Assembly (NCBI RefSeq): GCF_002159535.1
Contig: NZ_NFIU01000003.1
Coordinates: 1 to 64,000 of the forward strand
Direction of reading: 5' to 3'
DNA length: 64,000 bases
Origin: Olsenella sp. An290
GTDB taxonomy: Bacteria > Actinomycetota > Coriobacteriia > Coriobacteriales > Atopobiaceae
Shown one piece after another: positions 33,714 to 43,284 of this stretch. Below the pieces are notes generated by a model that worked only from the letters and a program-made list of their open reading frames with translations, did no database searches and was not told where the DNA came from. The number at the start of each line of letters is the position of its first letter. Position 1 is the first letter of the stretch. A program made the translations under genes and the position numbers.

Positions 33714-34430
33714 TCACGACGCGAGCTTGAACCCCATGCCCCAGACGGTCCTGAGGTAGGCGTCGGTGCCCGTTGCGCGGAGCTTGGCGCGGATGTTGGA
33801 CACGTGGACGGCCACGACGGAGTCGTCCCCGGCAAAGGGCTCGCCCCACGCCAGCTCAAAGAGCTCGGACTTGGAGAAGACCTTGTTCGGCCGGCGCACG
33901 AGCGCCTCGAGGATGTTGAACTCGATCTTGGTGAGCGGGACGTCCCCGCCCGGTTCGCCGCCTGCGCCCGGCGCCACCGAGAGCGTGCGCGCCTCCGGGT
34001 CGAGCGACCAGCGGTGCCAGCGCAGCGCCTCGCCGGCCGCGGGCGCCTCGCCGCCGCGATGGCGCAGCTGCACCTCCACGCGCGCCGCCAGCTCGTCGAG
34101 GTCGAAGGGCTTGGTGAGATAGTCGTCCGCGCCGAGGCGAAGAAGCCCCACCCTATCGGCGGGCGTCGTGCGGGCGGAGATCACCACGATGGGCGTCGCC
34201 GCGTCGCGCCCGCGGATGAGGCCCACGAGCTCCTCGCCGGTGGCCCCGGGCAGCATGAGGTCGCAGACCACGACGTCGAACCCCGCGCCCTTCCCGTCCG
34301 CGCCGCCCAGGAGGAGCCGCGCCTCGGAGCCGGAGAACGCCTGCGTCACGGCGTGGCCGTCGCGGGAGAGCCGCGTCGTTACCACGTCGTTGATCGCCGC
34401 GTCGTCCTCTATGACCAGTACCCGTGCCAT
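33714..34430 (-). CDS. OmpR-family response regulator (lantibiotic-immunity-like)
   Basis: A 238-residue regulator: acidic pocket IEDD, phosphoacceptor CDLMLPGATG, Ser in ISARTT, Lys in LTKPFDLDEL, then a winged-helix domain ending VHVSNIRAKLRATGTDAYLRTVWGMGFKLAS. It lies upstream of the ABC/kinase operon, which contains the cognate kinase at its far end; this split order is common in lantibiotic immunity clusters. Start ATG at 34430 follows GAGAGGAGAGGC. Confidence 0.9.
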   Translation of the reverse strand: MARVLVIEDDAAINDVVTTRLSRDGHAVTQAFSGSEARLLLGGADGKGAGFDVVVCDLMLPGATGEELVGLIRGRDAATPIVVISARTTPADRVGLLRLGADDYLTKPFDLDELAARVEVQLRHRGGEAPAAGEALRWHRWSLDPEARTLSVAPGAGGEPGGDVPLTKIEFNILEALVRRPNKVFSKSELFELAWGEPFAGDDSVVAVHVSNIRAKLRATGTDAYLRTVWGMGFKLAS

Positions 34431-34606
34431 GCCTCTCCTCTCGTCAGCCCCATTGTGCCAAATCTCGGGACGGGCCGCCCCGGGGCACGTCGCGGCCGCG
34501 CGCGGCTGTTGTCTTGGCGCGAAGGGGCGCCGATTGCGCGGACGGGTCTGGAACGCAAGGCGTTTGGGTACCATGAATGGGCCCACAACCGTTCCGGAGG
34601 AACTCC

Positions 34607-37600
34607 ATGCTCGAGCTCAACGACATCTGCAAACGCTACGTCACGACCGGCTTCACACAGGTCGCGCTCGACCACGTCTCCGTGGCCTTCCGCGACAGCG
34701 AGTTCGTGGCGGTGCTCGGCCCCTCCGGCTCCGGCAAGACCACGATGCTCAACATCGTGGGCGGCCTCGACCACTTCGACGAGGGCGACCTCGTGATCGA
34801 CGGCATCCCCACGCGCAGGTACAAGGACCGGGACTGGGACGCCTACCGCAACAACCGCATCGGCTTCGTCTTCCAGAGCTACAACCTCATCCCGCACCAG
34901 ACGGTCCTCGCCAACGTGGAGCTCGCGCTCACGCTCTCGGGCGTGGGACGCGCCGAGCGTCGCCAGCGCGCCCTCGACGCCCTCGCGCGCGTGGGCCTCG
35001 CCGACCACGTGAACAAGCGGCCGAGCCAGCTCTCCGGCGGGCAGATGCAGCGCGTGGCCATCGCCCGCGCCCTCATCAACGACCCGGAGATCCTGCTCGC
35101 CGACGAGCCCACGGGCGCCCTGGACTCGGCCACGTCCGTGCAGGTCATGGACCTGCTCAAGGAGGTGGCGCAGGACCGCCTCGTCATCATGGTCACGCAC
35201 AACCCCGAGCTCGCGCACGCTTACGCCACGCGCATCGTGGAGCTCGCGGACGGCCACATCACCCACGACTCCGACCCCTTCGACCCGGCCACGGCGCCCC
35301 GCCGCGAGGCCAAGGCGTCCCGACGCACGTCCATGAGCTTCCTCACGGCGCTCGGCCTCTCGTTCAACAACCTCATGACCAAGAAGGGCCGCACCGTCAT
35401 GACGGCCTTCGCGGGCTCGATCGGCATCATCGGCATCGCGGCGATCCTGGCGCTCGCCAACGGCGTGAACGGCTACATCGCACGCGTCGAGGAGGACACG
35501 CTCTCCAGCTACCCGCTCACCATCAGCAGACAGAGCATGGACATCTCGGGCATGCTCTCGGAGGACGCCATGGGCGGCGCGGCGGGCGAGGCGGCAGGGA
35601 GGGGCGGCGAGGAGGCGGCCGAGAAGAACTCCGGCTCCACCCAGATTCCCGAGTTCATGATGCTCACGGACATGTTCGCCTCCGTGGGGTCAAACGACCT
35701 CTCCGGCCTCAAGTCCTACCTCGAGGCCGGGCCCGAGGGGCTTGCCGAGAACGTGAACGCCATCCAGTACGACTACGGCCTCACGCCGCTCGTCTACAAG
35801 GCGGACACCTCGGGAGGCGTGACCCAGCTCAACCCCAACGCGCTCTCGACGGCCATGACGGGCGGCGCGTCCGGGACCGCCACGGCGGGCATGACGGCGG
35901 GCGGGATGTCCGTATTCAACGAGATGATCGACGACCAGGAGCTCCTCGAGTCCCAGTACGACGTCGTCGCCGGCCGCTGGGCCACCGCGGCGGACGAGTG
36001 CGTGCTCGTCCTCACGCGGAGCGGGCGCATCAGCGACTACACGCTCTACGGCATCGGCGTGCTCGATCCGGCCGAGCTCACGGAGATGGTGGGCAGTGCC
36101 ATGAGCGGCACGGCGGGGGAGACGGACATCGACCAGGGGGAGGTCGACTTCACCTATGACGACGCGCTCGAGCTCTCCTTCAAGGTGATCGCCCCCACGG
36201 ACGAGTACCGCAAGAACTCCGAGACCGGCGGCTGGACCAACATGTCCTCGGACGAGAAGTTCATGGCCGATGCCGTGAACAACGGTCTTGACCTGCACGT
36301 CGTGGGCGTGGTGCGCCCCAACGAGTCCTCTGACGCCAAGGCGCTCTCGGCCGGCATCGCCTACACGCCGGAGTTCACGCGCGAGCTCATGGACCGCGCC
36401 GCGAGCTCTCAGATCGTGCAGCAGCAGCTGGCGAGCCCCGAGGTCGACGTATTCACGGGCAAGAGCTTCGACACGCTCCAGGAGGAGGCGCGCCAGGGCG
36501 TTGACCTGGAGAGCCTCTTCACCGTGGACGAGGACCGGCTGCGCTCGGCCTTCTCGTTCGACACCTCGGGCATCGCGGAGGGCTTTGACCCGTCGGGGCT
36601 CGACCTCTCCGGCCTCTCCATTGACCTCTCGAGCGTGGCGGGCTCCGTCGACGTGGAGTCGCTCGTGGCGGGCGTTCCCGCGCCGGACTTCTCCGCGATT
36701 CTGGACCAGGAGCTCGCCGACCCGGCCCTCTCCACGGAGCAGCTCGAGGAGGTCACCACCCTGGGCGGCCAGCTCGCCCAGGACTTCGTGGCCTGGTGGG
36801 GCGCCAACGCCGGCGCCCTCGACCCCGAGGACCCCGACTTCGTTCAGAAGGTCTCCGACCACTTTGAGCAGTACCTCGCCACCGAGAACGCCCAGGCGCT
36901 CCTCACTCAGATCGACGCCGTGGCCGGTCCCGCCGTCCGCGAGCGCGTGGGACAGGTCGTGCGTGACTACGTCTCCGGCGACCTCGCGCCCTACCTCCAG
37001 GGCTTTCTCCAGAGCATGTCCTCGCAGATCAGCTCCGCCGTCTCCACGCAGCTGCAGTCCGCAATGACCGACGTCCTCTCCCAGTATGCGAGCCAGGCCG
37101 CCGCGAGCCTCTCGAGCCTTCAGGACGCGTTCTCGGTGGACGTCGACGCCCTCTCGAGCGCCGTCCAGTTCAACATGGACGCCGAGGACCTGACCTCGCT
37201 CATGGAGAGCTACGCCAACGCGAGCCAGCTCACCTACGACAACAACCTCCAGACGCTCGGCTACGCCACGCCCGACGACCCCGCGGCGATCCAGATCTAC
37301 CCCAAGGACTTTGCGGCCAAGGAGCGCGTGGTGGGCATCATCGACGCGTACAACGAGCAGCAGCGCGCCGCCGGCAACGACGACGGCGTCATCACCTACA
37401 CGGACTACATGGGCGTCATCATGGGCAGCGTGACCGACATCGTGAACATGATCTCCATCGTGCTCATCGCCTTCGTGAGCATCTCCTTAGTGGTGAGCTC
37501 CATCATGATCGGCATCATCACCTACATCTCCGTGCTCGAGCGCAAGAAGGAGATCGGCATCCTGCGCGCGATCGGCGCCTCCAGGCGCAACGTCGCGAGC

Positions 37601-37852
37601 GTCTTCAACGCCGAGACCTTCATCGAGGGCCTCATCTCCGGCCTCTTTGCCATCGCCGTGGTCGTGGGCGTCTCGATGCCGGTGAACGCCTGGGTGCTCG
37701 CGGACTTTGGCGTGGAGAACATCATGAGCCTGCCCTGGGGGTCCGCCGTCGCGCTCGTGGCCATCTCGGTGGGGCTCACGCTCGTGGCGGGCCTCATCCC
37801 CAGCTCGGCCGCCAGCCGCCGCGACCCGGTGGAGGCCCTCCGGAGCGAGTAG
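34607..37852 (+). CDS. MacB-like fused ABC ATPase-permease
   Basis: A 1081-residue protein. Residues 1-235 are an ATPase ([38 protein letters not shown]); a membrane helix follows near 270 ([23 protein letters not shown]), then some 680 residues of extracytoplasmic, acidic, coiled-coil-rich sequence, and a final three-helix FtsX block ([46 protein letters not shown]). This single-chain form is widespread in Gram-positives; it probably extracts or senses envelope substrates. The start has CGGAGG seven bases upstream. It is divergent from the lantibiotic-type regulator, so common control is possible. Confidence 0.9.
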   Translation: MLELNDICKRYVTTGFTQVALDHVSVAFRDSEFVAVLGPSGSGKTTMLNIVGGLDHFDEGDLVIDGIPTRRYKDRDWDAYRNNRIGFVFQSYNLIPHQTVLANVELALTLSGVGRAERRQRALDALARVGLADHVNKRPSQLSGGQMQRVAIARALINDPEILLADEPTGALDSATSVQVMDLLKEVAQDRLVIMVTHNPELAHAYATRIVELADGHITHDSDPFDPATAPRREAKASRRTSMSFLTALGLSFNNLMTKKGRTVMTAFAGSIGIIGIAAILALANGVNGYIARVEEDTLSSYPLTISRQSMDISGMLSEDAMGGAAGEAAGRGGEEAAEKNSGSTQIPEFMMLTDMFASVGSNDLSGLKSYLEAGPEGLAENVNAIQYDYGLTPLVYKADTSGGVTQLNPNALSTAMTGGASGTATAGMTAGGMSVFNEMIDDQELLESQYDVVAGRWATAADECVLVLTRSGRISDYTLYGIGVLDPAELTEMVGSAMSGTAGETDIDQGEVDFTYDDALELSFKVIAPTDEYRKNSETGGWTNMSSDEKFMADAVNNGLDLHVVGVVRPNESSDAKALSAGIAYTPEFTRELMDRAASSQIVQQQLASPEVDVFTGKSFDTLQEEARQGVDLESLFTVDEDRLRSAFSFDTSGIAEGFDPSGLDLSGLSIDLSSVAGSVDVESLVAGVPAPDFSAILDQELADPALSTEQLEEVTTLGGQLAQDFVAWWGANAGALDPEDPDFVQKVSDHFEQYLATENAQALLTQIDAVAGPAVRERVGQVVRDYVSGDLAPYLQGFLQSMSSQISSAVSTQLQSAMTDVLSQYASQAAASLSSLQDAFSVDVDALSSAVQFNMDAEDLTSLMESYANASQLTYDNNLQTLGYATPDDPAAIQIYPKDFAAKERVVGIIDAYNEQQRAAGNDDGVITYTDYMGVIMGSVTDIVNMISIVLIAFVSISLVVSSIMIGIITYISVLERKKEIGILRAIGASRRNVASVFNAETFIEGLISGLFAIAVVVGVSMPVNAWVLADFGVENIMSLPWGSAVALVAISVGLTLVAGLIPSSAASRRDPVEALRSE

Positions 37853-37906
37853 CGCGCCGCGCCGGCCGCATTTCGCGCTATGCTAGGGCCAAGGAGAGGA
37901 GCGCGC

Positions 37907-38317
37907 ATGCTGCACAGGGACTACTTGACTGAGGTCGTGGGGGAGTTCGTCCAGGAGGTCTCCCGGGCGCTCCGCCGGGCCGTGGCGGGGGACGCCGACG
38001 GCGTTGCGGAGGCGGAGCGACAGGTGGGCGACATCCTGGAGCTCGACCCTAAGATCGCGCTCTCGCTCGCGCCCGACTCGCTCGTGACGATGGTCCTGCT
38101 CTCGGGCGTGGGCGACTCCGTGGCCTCCTACATCCGCTACGCGCTCGACCGCGTGGCCGATCTCTACGAGCGCGAGGGCAACACGGACCTAGCCGGGCTG
38201 AGGCGCCTTCAGGCGCGTGCGGTGGGGGAGTCCTTTGGGTGCGAGGGCGTGCCCGCGGAGTTCGAGGAGCTCGACGCCGAGCTCTTTGGGCGCGAGAGAG
38301 CGTCAGGCCGCCCGTGA
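37907..38317 (+). CDS. Small alpha-helical protein, DUF6483-like
   Basis: A 136-residue soluble, helical, acidic protein starting MLHRDYLTEVVGEFVQEVSRALRRAV, which resembles DUF6483-type proteins (pattern RDYLxxxIExFxxxLxxIL). Function unknown. Start at 37907 follows GGAGAGGAG; a TATGCT box at about 37879 could be its -10. It is convergent with the next gene, only four bases apart. Confidence 0.65.
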   Translation: MLHRDYLTEVVGEFVQEVSRALRRAVAGDADGVAEAERQVGDILELDPKIALSLAPDSLVTMVLLSGVGDSVASYIRYALDRVADLYEREGNTDLAGLRRLQARAVGESFGCEGVPAEFEELDAELFGRERASGRP

Positions 38318-38321
38318 CGCG

Positions 38322-38729
38322 CTAGTAGCCGAGGGCGCGCAGGGTCGCGTCGTCGTTTCCGAAGTAGTGGCCGATCTCGTGGACCACGGTGCGGCGGACC
38401 TGCTCGCGGATGCTGAGGGCGGCCTCGTCCGGCTCGCCGAGGCCGAAGCAGCGCTCATGGGGCCCCTTGAAGATCGATATCACGTCCGGGAGCTCTCCCG
38501 AGCCGTAGAAGCTGTCGCGCTGGGTGATGGGCGTCCCCTCGTAGAGGCCGAGCACCTCGCTTCCCATGACCTCGGCATGGGCGTCGTCGACGGCGTCGAG
38601 CTGCTCGGGGCTCGGCTCGTCGGCGACGGTAAAGACCACGTTCTCGAGCTCGTCGATGAACTCGTCGGGAATCGCGTCGAGCGCGGCCTCCACGGCGTCC
38701 TCGAACTCCTCCTGCGTCAGCTCGTACAT
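38322..38729 (-). CDS. Minimal metallopeptidase-like zincin (DUF1025 type)
   Basis: A 135-residue acidic protein with the zinc motif HEIGHYFGNDD near the C-terminus, the signature of the small MMP-like metallopeptidase family of Actinobacteria and Firmicutes. Homologues have the same size and the same LYEGTPI.R and LPD.I.IF.GP segments. Substrate unknown. The start at 38729 follows GGGAGGAAGC. Confidence 0.88.
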   Translation of the reverse strand: MYELTQEEFEDAVEAALDAIPDEFIDELENVVFTVADEPSPEQLDAVDDAHAEVMGSEVLGLYEGTPITQRDSFYGSGELPDVISIFKGPHERCFGLGEPDEAALSIREQVRRTVVHEIGHYFGNDDATLRALGY

Positions 38730-38753
38730 GCTTCCTCCCGACGTGGGTTGACT

Positions 38754-38799
38754 GGTGACGGGGCAGCCTGCCACAAGGATAGCAGGCTGCCCCGTCACC
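38754..38799 (-). terminator. Perfect 18-bp hairpin after the ABC exporter genes
   Basis: GGTGACGGGGCAGCCTGC and its exact complement flank a 10-base loop. It follows the stop of the exporter operon and precedes the metallopeptidase start. No U tract, but stem length and position favour termination. Confidence 0.65.
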
Positions 38800-38832
38800 G
38801 GCGGTTCGCCCCCGAGGGCGCGACCCCTCCTG

Positions 38833-40761
38833 CTACTCGAGCTCGAAGGCGCCAGTATACAGCTGGTAGTACGTGCCGCGCCTGGCGATCAGCTCGTCGT
38901 GCGTGCCGCGCTCGATGATGCGGCCGTGGTCCAGGACGATGATGACGTCGGAGTTGCGCACCGTGGAGAGCCGGTGGGCGATCACGAACGTGGTGCGCCC
39001 CGTCATGAGCGCGTCCATGCCGCGCTGGACGATCGCTTCGGTGCGCGTGTCGATCGAGGACGTGGCCTCGTCGAGCACCATGACGGGCGGGTCGGCCACG
39101 GCCGCGCGGGCGATGGAGATGAGCTGGCGCTGGCCCTGGGAGAGGTTCGAGCCGTTGTCCGTGAGCATGGTCTCGTAGCCGTCCGGGAGACGCCGGATGA
39201 AGTCGTCGGCGCCGGCAAGGCGCGCCGCCGCCATGCACTCCTCGTCGGTGGCGTCGAGCCGTCCGTAGCGGATGTTGTCCATGACGGTGCCCGTGAACAG
39301 GTTCACGTCCTGAAGGACCACGCCGAGCGAGCGGCGCAGCGCGGGCTTCTTGATCTTGTTGATGTTGATCCCGTCGTAGCGGATCTTGCCGTCCTCGATG
39401 TCGTAGAAGCGGTTGATGAGGTTGGTGATCGTGGTCTTGCCCGCGCCCGTGGCGCCCACGAAGGCGACCTTCTGGCCCGGCTTGGCGTAGAGCGAGACGT
39501 CATGGAGCACGGTATGGCCCGGCTCGTAGCCAAAGTCCACGTCGAAGAGGCGCACGTCGCCGGCGAGCGGGGTGTAGGTGACCGAGCCGTCGGCGCTGTG
39601 CGGGTGGCGCCACGCCCACTGGCCGGCCCACCGCGGGTCGCGGCGGTCGCACTCGGCGACGGTGCCGTCGGGGGTCACGGTGCAGGCCACGAGGTCGACG
39701 TAGCCGCCGTCCTGCTCCACGGGCTCGTCGAGGAGCTCGAAGATGCGCTCGGCGCCCGCGAGGCCCATGACCACGGAGTTCACCTGGTTGGAGATCTGGC
39801 CGATCTGGTTGGCGAACTGCTTGGTCATGTTGAGGAAGGGCACCGCCACCGCGATCGTGAGCGACATGCCCGAGATGGACGGGTTGGGGGTACCCAGCAC
39901 CAGGAAGACGCCGCTCGCCACGGCCACGATCACGTAGAGGAGGTTGCCCATGTTCATGAGGATCGGCATGAGCGTGTTGGCGTAGGAGTTGGCGGCGCGC
40001 GCGGCGGCCTCGTACTCGTCGTTAAGACGGTCGAAGGCCTCCTCGACCTGCGGCTCGTGGCAGAAGACCTTGACCACCTTCTCACCGTTCATGATTTCCT
40101 CGACGTGCCCCTCCACGGCCGCCACGGCGCGCTGGGTGCGCAGGAAGTTCTTGGCCGAGCGGCCGGCGAGCACCTTGGCGAGAAGGGCCATCACGACGGC
40201 GCCGCCCACGACCACGCAGGTGAGCGGGACGCTGTACCAGAGCATGATGCACCCCACGGAGACGAGCATGAGCAGCGTGAGGAACAGCTGCGGCAGCGAC
40301 TGGGCGATCATCTGGCGCATCGCGTCGATGTCGTTGGTGTAGTAGCTCATGACGTCGCCGTGCTGGTGCGTGTCGAAGTACTTGATCGGCAGGTCCTGCA
40401 TGTGGCCGAACATGAGGCAGCGGAACTTCTTGAGCGAGCCCTGCGTGATGATCGCCATGCACTGCTGCCACACGGCGTTGCAGACGAGGCTCGCAAAGTA
40501 GAGGAGAGCGAGCATCGCCGCGCTCGCGAAGACCTGCGGCTGCGCCGTGGCCCAGTCGCCCGACTCCCAGGTCTGGCCCACCACGGTGAGGGCGCGCTCC
40601 ATGAAGACGTTGGGCATGGCCTGGACGACGCACTGCACGAGGATGCAGCAGGCCACGGCCGGCAGCATCACGGGATAGAAGCCGCGCAGCATCCTGAGGA
40701 CGCGCAGGGCGGTCCGGCCCATGGACTTGGGAGCACGGCCGCGGTGCATGTTCCTACTCAT
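38833..40761 (-). CDS. ABC exporter subunit B (LmrD/BmrD-like), pair 1
   Basis: A 642-residue half-transporter: six membrane helices (residues about 30-340) and a C-terminal ATPase with Walker A GATGAGKTT, signature LSQGQRQLISIARAA and a complete Walker B VMVLDEATSSID, so it holds the catalytically competent site. A 45-residue insert before the ATPase (CDRRDPRWAGQWAWRHPH) is shared with the second pair and appears in related Gram-positive exporters. Its gene overlaps the partner gene by eight bases. Heterodimeric exporters of this type extrude drugs or lipids. The MarR regulator at the operon start suggests drug-responsive control. Confidence 0.9.
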   Translation of the reverse strand: MSRNMHRGRAPKSMGRTALRVLRMLRGFYPVMLPAVACCILVQCVVQAMPNVFMERALTVVGQTWESGDWATAQPQVFASAAMLALLYFASLVCNAVWQQCMAIITQGSLKKFRCLMFGHMQDLPIKYFDTHQHGDVMSYYTNDIDAMRQMIAQSLPQLFLTLLMLVSVGCIMLWYSVPLTCVVVGGAVVMALLAKVLAGRSAKNFLRTQRAVAAVEGHVEEIMNGEKVVKVFCHEPQVEEAFDRLNDEYEAAARAANSYANTLMPILMNMGNLLYVIVAVASGVFLVLGTPNPSISGMSLTIAVAVPFLNMTKQFANQIGQISNQVNSVVMGLAGAERIFELLDEPVEQDGGYVDLVACTVTPDGTVAECDRRDPRWAGQWAWRHPHSADGSVTYTPLAGDVRLFDVDFGYEPGHTVLHDVSLYAKPGQKVAFVGATGAGKTTITNLINRFYDIEDGKIRYDGININKIKKPALRRSLGVVLQDVNLFTGTVMDNIRYGRLDATDEECMAAARLAGADDFIRRLPDGYETMLTDNGSNLSQGQRQLISIARAAVADPPVMVLDEATSSIDTRTEAIVQRGMDALMTGRTTFVIAHRLSTVRNSDVIIVLDHGRIIERGTHDELIARRGTYYQLYTGAFELE

Positions 40762-42604
40762 CGGCGCTCACCTCCAGCTCCTCGAGCTCGCGCTCGTCGT
40801 GGCTCTGCTTGTTCTGGGAGAGGTAGACCTCGCGGTAGATGGGGTTCCTGGCCAGGAGCTCCTCGTGGGTGCCCACGTCGTTGATGCGCCCGGAGTCCAT
40901 GACCACGATGCGGTCGGCGTCCTCGACGCTCGAGGTGCGCTGGGCGATGATGATCTTGGTGGTCTCGGGGAGGTAGGTCCTAAAGCCCTCGCGGATGAGG
41001 CGGTCGGTCTTGGTGTCGACGGCCGAGGTGGAGTCGTCCAGGATGAGGATCTTGGGGTGCTTGAGCAGGGCGCGCGCGATGCACAGGCGCTGCTTCTGGC
41101 CGCCGGAGACGTTGGTGCCGCCCTGCTCGATGTAGGTGTCGTACTTGTCCGGGAAGCCCTGGACGAACTCGTCGGCCTGGGCCAGGCGCGCGGCCTCCAG
41201 TATCTCGTCGTCGGTGGCGTCCGCCTTGCCCCAGCGCAGGTTCTCCTTGATGGTGCCCGAGAAGAGCACGTTCTTCTGGAGGACCATCGCCACGGCGTTG
41301 CGCAGCGTGTCGAGGTCGTAGTCGCGCACGTCGCGCCCGCCCACGCGCACGGTGCCCTCGGTCACGTCGTAGAGGCGGGGGACGAGCTGGACGAGCGTGG
41401 ACTTGGCAGAGCCCGTGGAGCCGATGATGCCGATGACCTCGCCGCTTCTGATGTGCAGGTCCACCTCGCGCAGGGCCTCGCGGTCCTTGTCGCCGCGATA
41501 GGAGAAGCCCACGTGGTCAAAGTCGATCGAGCCGTTGGCCACCTCGAAGACGGGCTCCTCGGGCTGGGCGATCGTCGTCTTTGCGTCGAGCACCTCGAAG
41601 ATGCGCCGCGCGTTCTCCTCGCTCATGACCACCTGGGCAAAGATCATCGAGAGCATCATGAGCTGCATGAGCATCATGAAGCCGTAGGTGATGAGGGAGG
41701 AGAACTGCCCCACGTCGAGCTGGGCCCCCTGGGTGGTGACGATGGCGTAGGAGCCCGCGTAGATCACAAAGACCATGACGGTGTAGATGCAGAAGTTCAT
41801 GATCGGCGCGTTGAGCGCGAGGATGCGCTCGGCGTAGGTGAAGTCGTTCTGGACCTCGGTCGCGGCGCGCTCGTACTTCTCCTTCTCGTAGTCCTCGCGA
41901 ACGTAGCTCTTGACCACGCGAATGCCGGCGAGGTTCTCCTCGGCGCGCTCGTTGATGGCATCGTACTTGCGGAAGATGCGCCGGAAGATCGGGACGACCT
42001 TGCGGATCACGCCGAAGAGCGCCAGCGCAAGGACCGGGATGATCACCACGAACACGAGCGCGAGCCAGCCGGCCATGTTCCACGCCGCGATGAAGGCGAG
42101 CACGAGCATGAAGGGGGAGCGGATCGCCGTGCGGATGAGCATCATGTAGGCCATCTGGACGTTCATGACGTCGGTGGTGATGCGCGTCACGAGCGAGGAG
42201 CTCGAGAAGCGGTCGATGACGGCGAAGGAGAAGGTCTGGATGTTGTAGAACATGTCCTTGCGGAGGTTCTTGGCAAAGCCGGTGGACGCCTTCGCGCAGG
42301 TGAGGCCGGCCGCCGCGCCAAAGGCGAGCGAGACGAGCGCCATGAGGGCGAGGACGCCGCCCGTGGAGACGATCTGGCTCAGGTCGGCGCCGCCCTTGAT
42401 GGCGTCGATGAGGTCGGCCGTGTAGAGCGGGATCATGACCTCAAAGACCACCTCGCCGAGCACGAGCAGGGGAGTGACGATGGTGGCGGCCCTGTACTGG
42501 CGCACGCTGCCCATGAGCCTGCGCCCGACCGTGCCGTAGCCCACGTGCGAGGCGGTCTTCACGAAGTCCTCGCCCACGTCTGGCTTCTGCGGGAGAATGC
42601 TCAT
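40754..42604 (-). CDS. ABC exporter subunit A (LmrC/BmrC-like), pair 1
   Basis: A 616-residue half-transporter with six membrane helices and an ATPase whose Walker A is GSTGSAKST, signature [16 protein letters not shown] and Walker B LILDDSTSAVD, where Asp replaces the catalytic Glu. This degenerate site is the known asymmetry of TM287/288-, BmrCD- and LmrCD-type heterodimers and pairs with the competent site of the downstream subunit. It overlaps the MarR stop by four bases (ATGA). Confidence 0.9.
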   Translation of the reverse strand: MSILPQKPDVGEDFVKTASHVGYGTVGRRLMGSVRQYRAATIVTPLLVLGEVVFEVMIPLYTADLIDAIKGGADLSQIVSTGGVLALMALVSLAFGAAAGLTCAKASTGFAKNLRKDMFYNIQTFSFAVIDRFSSSSLVTRITTDVMNVQMAYMMLIRTAIRSPFMLVLAFIAAWNMAGWLALVFVVIIPVLALALFGVIRKVVPIFRRIFRKYDAINERAEENLAGIRVVKSYVREDYEKEKYERAATEVQNDFTYAERILALNAPIMNFCIYTVMVFVIYAGSYAIVTTQGAQLDVGQFSSLITYGFMMLMQLMMLSMIFAQVVMSEENARRIFEVLDAKTTIAQPEEPVFEVANGSIDFDHVGFSYRGDKDREALREVDLHIRSGEVIGIIGSTGSAKSTLVQLVPRLYDVTEGTVRVGGRDVRDYDLDTLRNAVAMVLQKNVLFSGTIKENLRWGKADATDDEILEAARLAQADEFVQGFPDKYDTYIEQGGTNVSGGQKQRLCIARALLKHPKILILDDSTSAVDTKTDRLIREGFRTYLPETTKIIIAQRTSSVEDADRIVVMDSGRINDVGTHEELLARNPIYREVYLSQNKQSHDERELEELEVSADE

Positions 42605-43101
42605 CGAGCCTCACCCCTCTCCGTCCCGAGGTCCGGCTCCGAGCGGCGGTCGCGCTCCTGCGCCTCAAGCTCGAGCCAGCGCGCCGCCACGTGGTCGAGC
42701 GTGTCGGCGAGCCGCTCGCGCTCGGAGGGCTCGAGGCAGTCGAAGGCGCGCGCCTCGAACTCGGCGCGGGTGCGAACGATCTCCCGTGCGCGGCGCAGGC
42801 CCTCCTCGGTGAGCGTGACGGTGAGCTGCCGACGGTCCGTCTCCGAGCGCTCGCGCGCGACGAGGCCCTCGGCCTCGAGCTTGGAGATGACCTCGGAGAG
42901 GGAGGCGGAGGTGATGCACGACGCCTCCTGCAGGTCGCGCTGGGTCATCGTGCCGCCGTGGGAGAGCAGCTCAACGAGGATGTGCTGCTTCCCGTTGCGC
43001 CCGCCCCAGTGCACGTGAAGATAGTAGCCAAAGTACCCGAAGCTGCGCAGGATGCGCCGCTCGGCCCCCTGGTCGCCCCTCTGGGTCCCTGTCTCGCACA
43101 C
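42601..43101 (-). CDS. MarR-family transcriptional regulator
   Basis: A 166-residue winged-helix regulator: LLSHGGTMTQRDLQEASCITSASLSEVISKLEAEGLVARERSETDRRQLTVTLTEEG contains the recognition helix and wing of the MarR family. It starts with GTG at 43101 (AAAGGAG six bases upstream). It is the first gene of exporter pair 1 and is expected to repress it, and probably pair 2, through the GGTACC-type sites at 43168 and 47213. Confidence 0.9.
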   Translation of the reverse strand: MCETGTQRGDQGAERRILRSFGYFGYYLHVHWGGRNGKQHILVELLSHGGTMTQRDLQEASCITSASLSEVISKLEAEGLVARERSETDRRQLTVTLTEEGLRRAREIVRTRAEFEARAFDCLEPSERERLADTLDHVAARWLELEAQERDRRSEPDLGTERGEAR

Positions 43102-43138
43102 GAGGGACTCCTTTCGTCATAGTCTGCATAACGAGTCA

Positions 43139-43177
43139 ACTCTGCTCCCACCCGCCCGAGATGTCAAGGTACCATGC
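43139..43177 (-). promoter_or_regulatory. Promoter of the MarR/exporter operon with GGTACC site
   Basis: On the minus strand TTGACA (43167-43162) and CAGAGT (43144-43139) are 17 bp apart. The -35 is directly preceded by CATGGTACC, which shares the GGTACCTTGA word with the promoter of exporter pair 2. It looks like an operator half site. Confidence 0.5.
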
Positions 43178-43224
43178 AGTTTGACCCGTTTGGGGGACCG
43201 CCCCCAGCCGTGCGCGTCTCAAAA

Positions 43225-43267
43225 GCGAGCGGCCCCGGCGTTCTGGAGGAACGCCGGGGCCGCTCGC
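43225..43267 (-). terminator. Intrinsic terminator of exporter pair 2
   Basis: GCGAGCGGCCCCGGCGTT and AACGCCGGGGCCGCTCGC make a perfect 18-bp stem with a 7-base loop, 18 bases past the stop, followed on the minus strand by TTTTGAGA. Confidence 0.8.
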
Positions 43268-43284
43268 ATGCGGTGTCCTTCTGT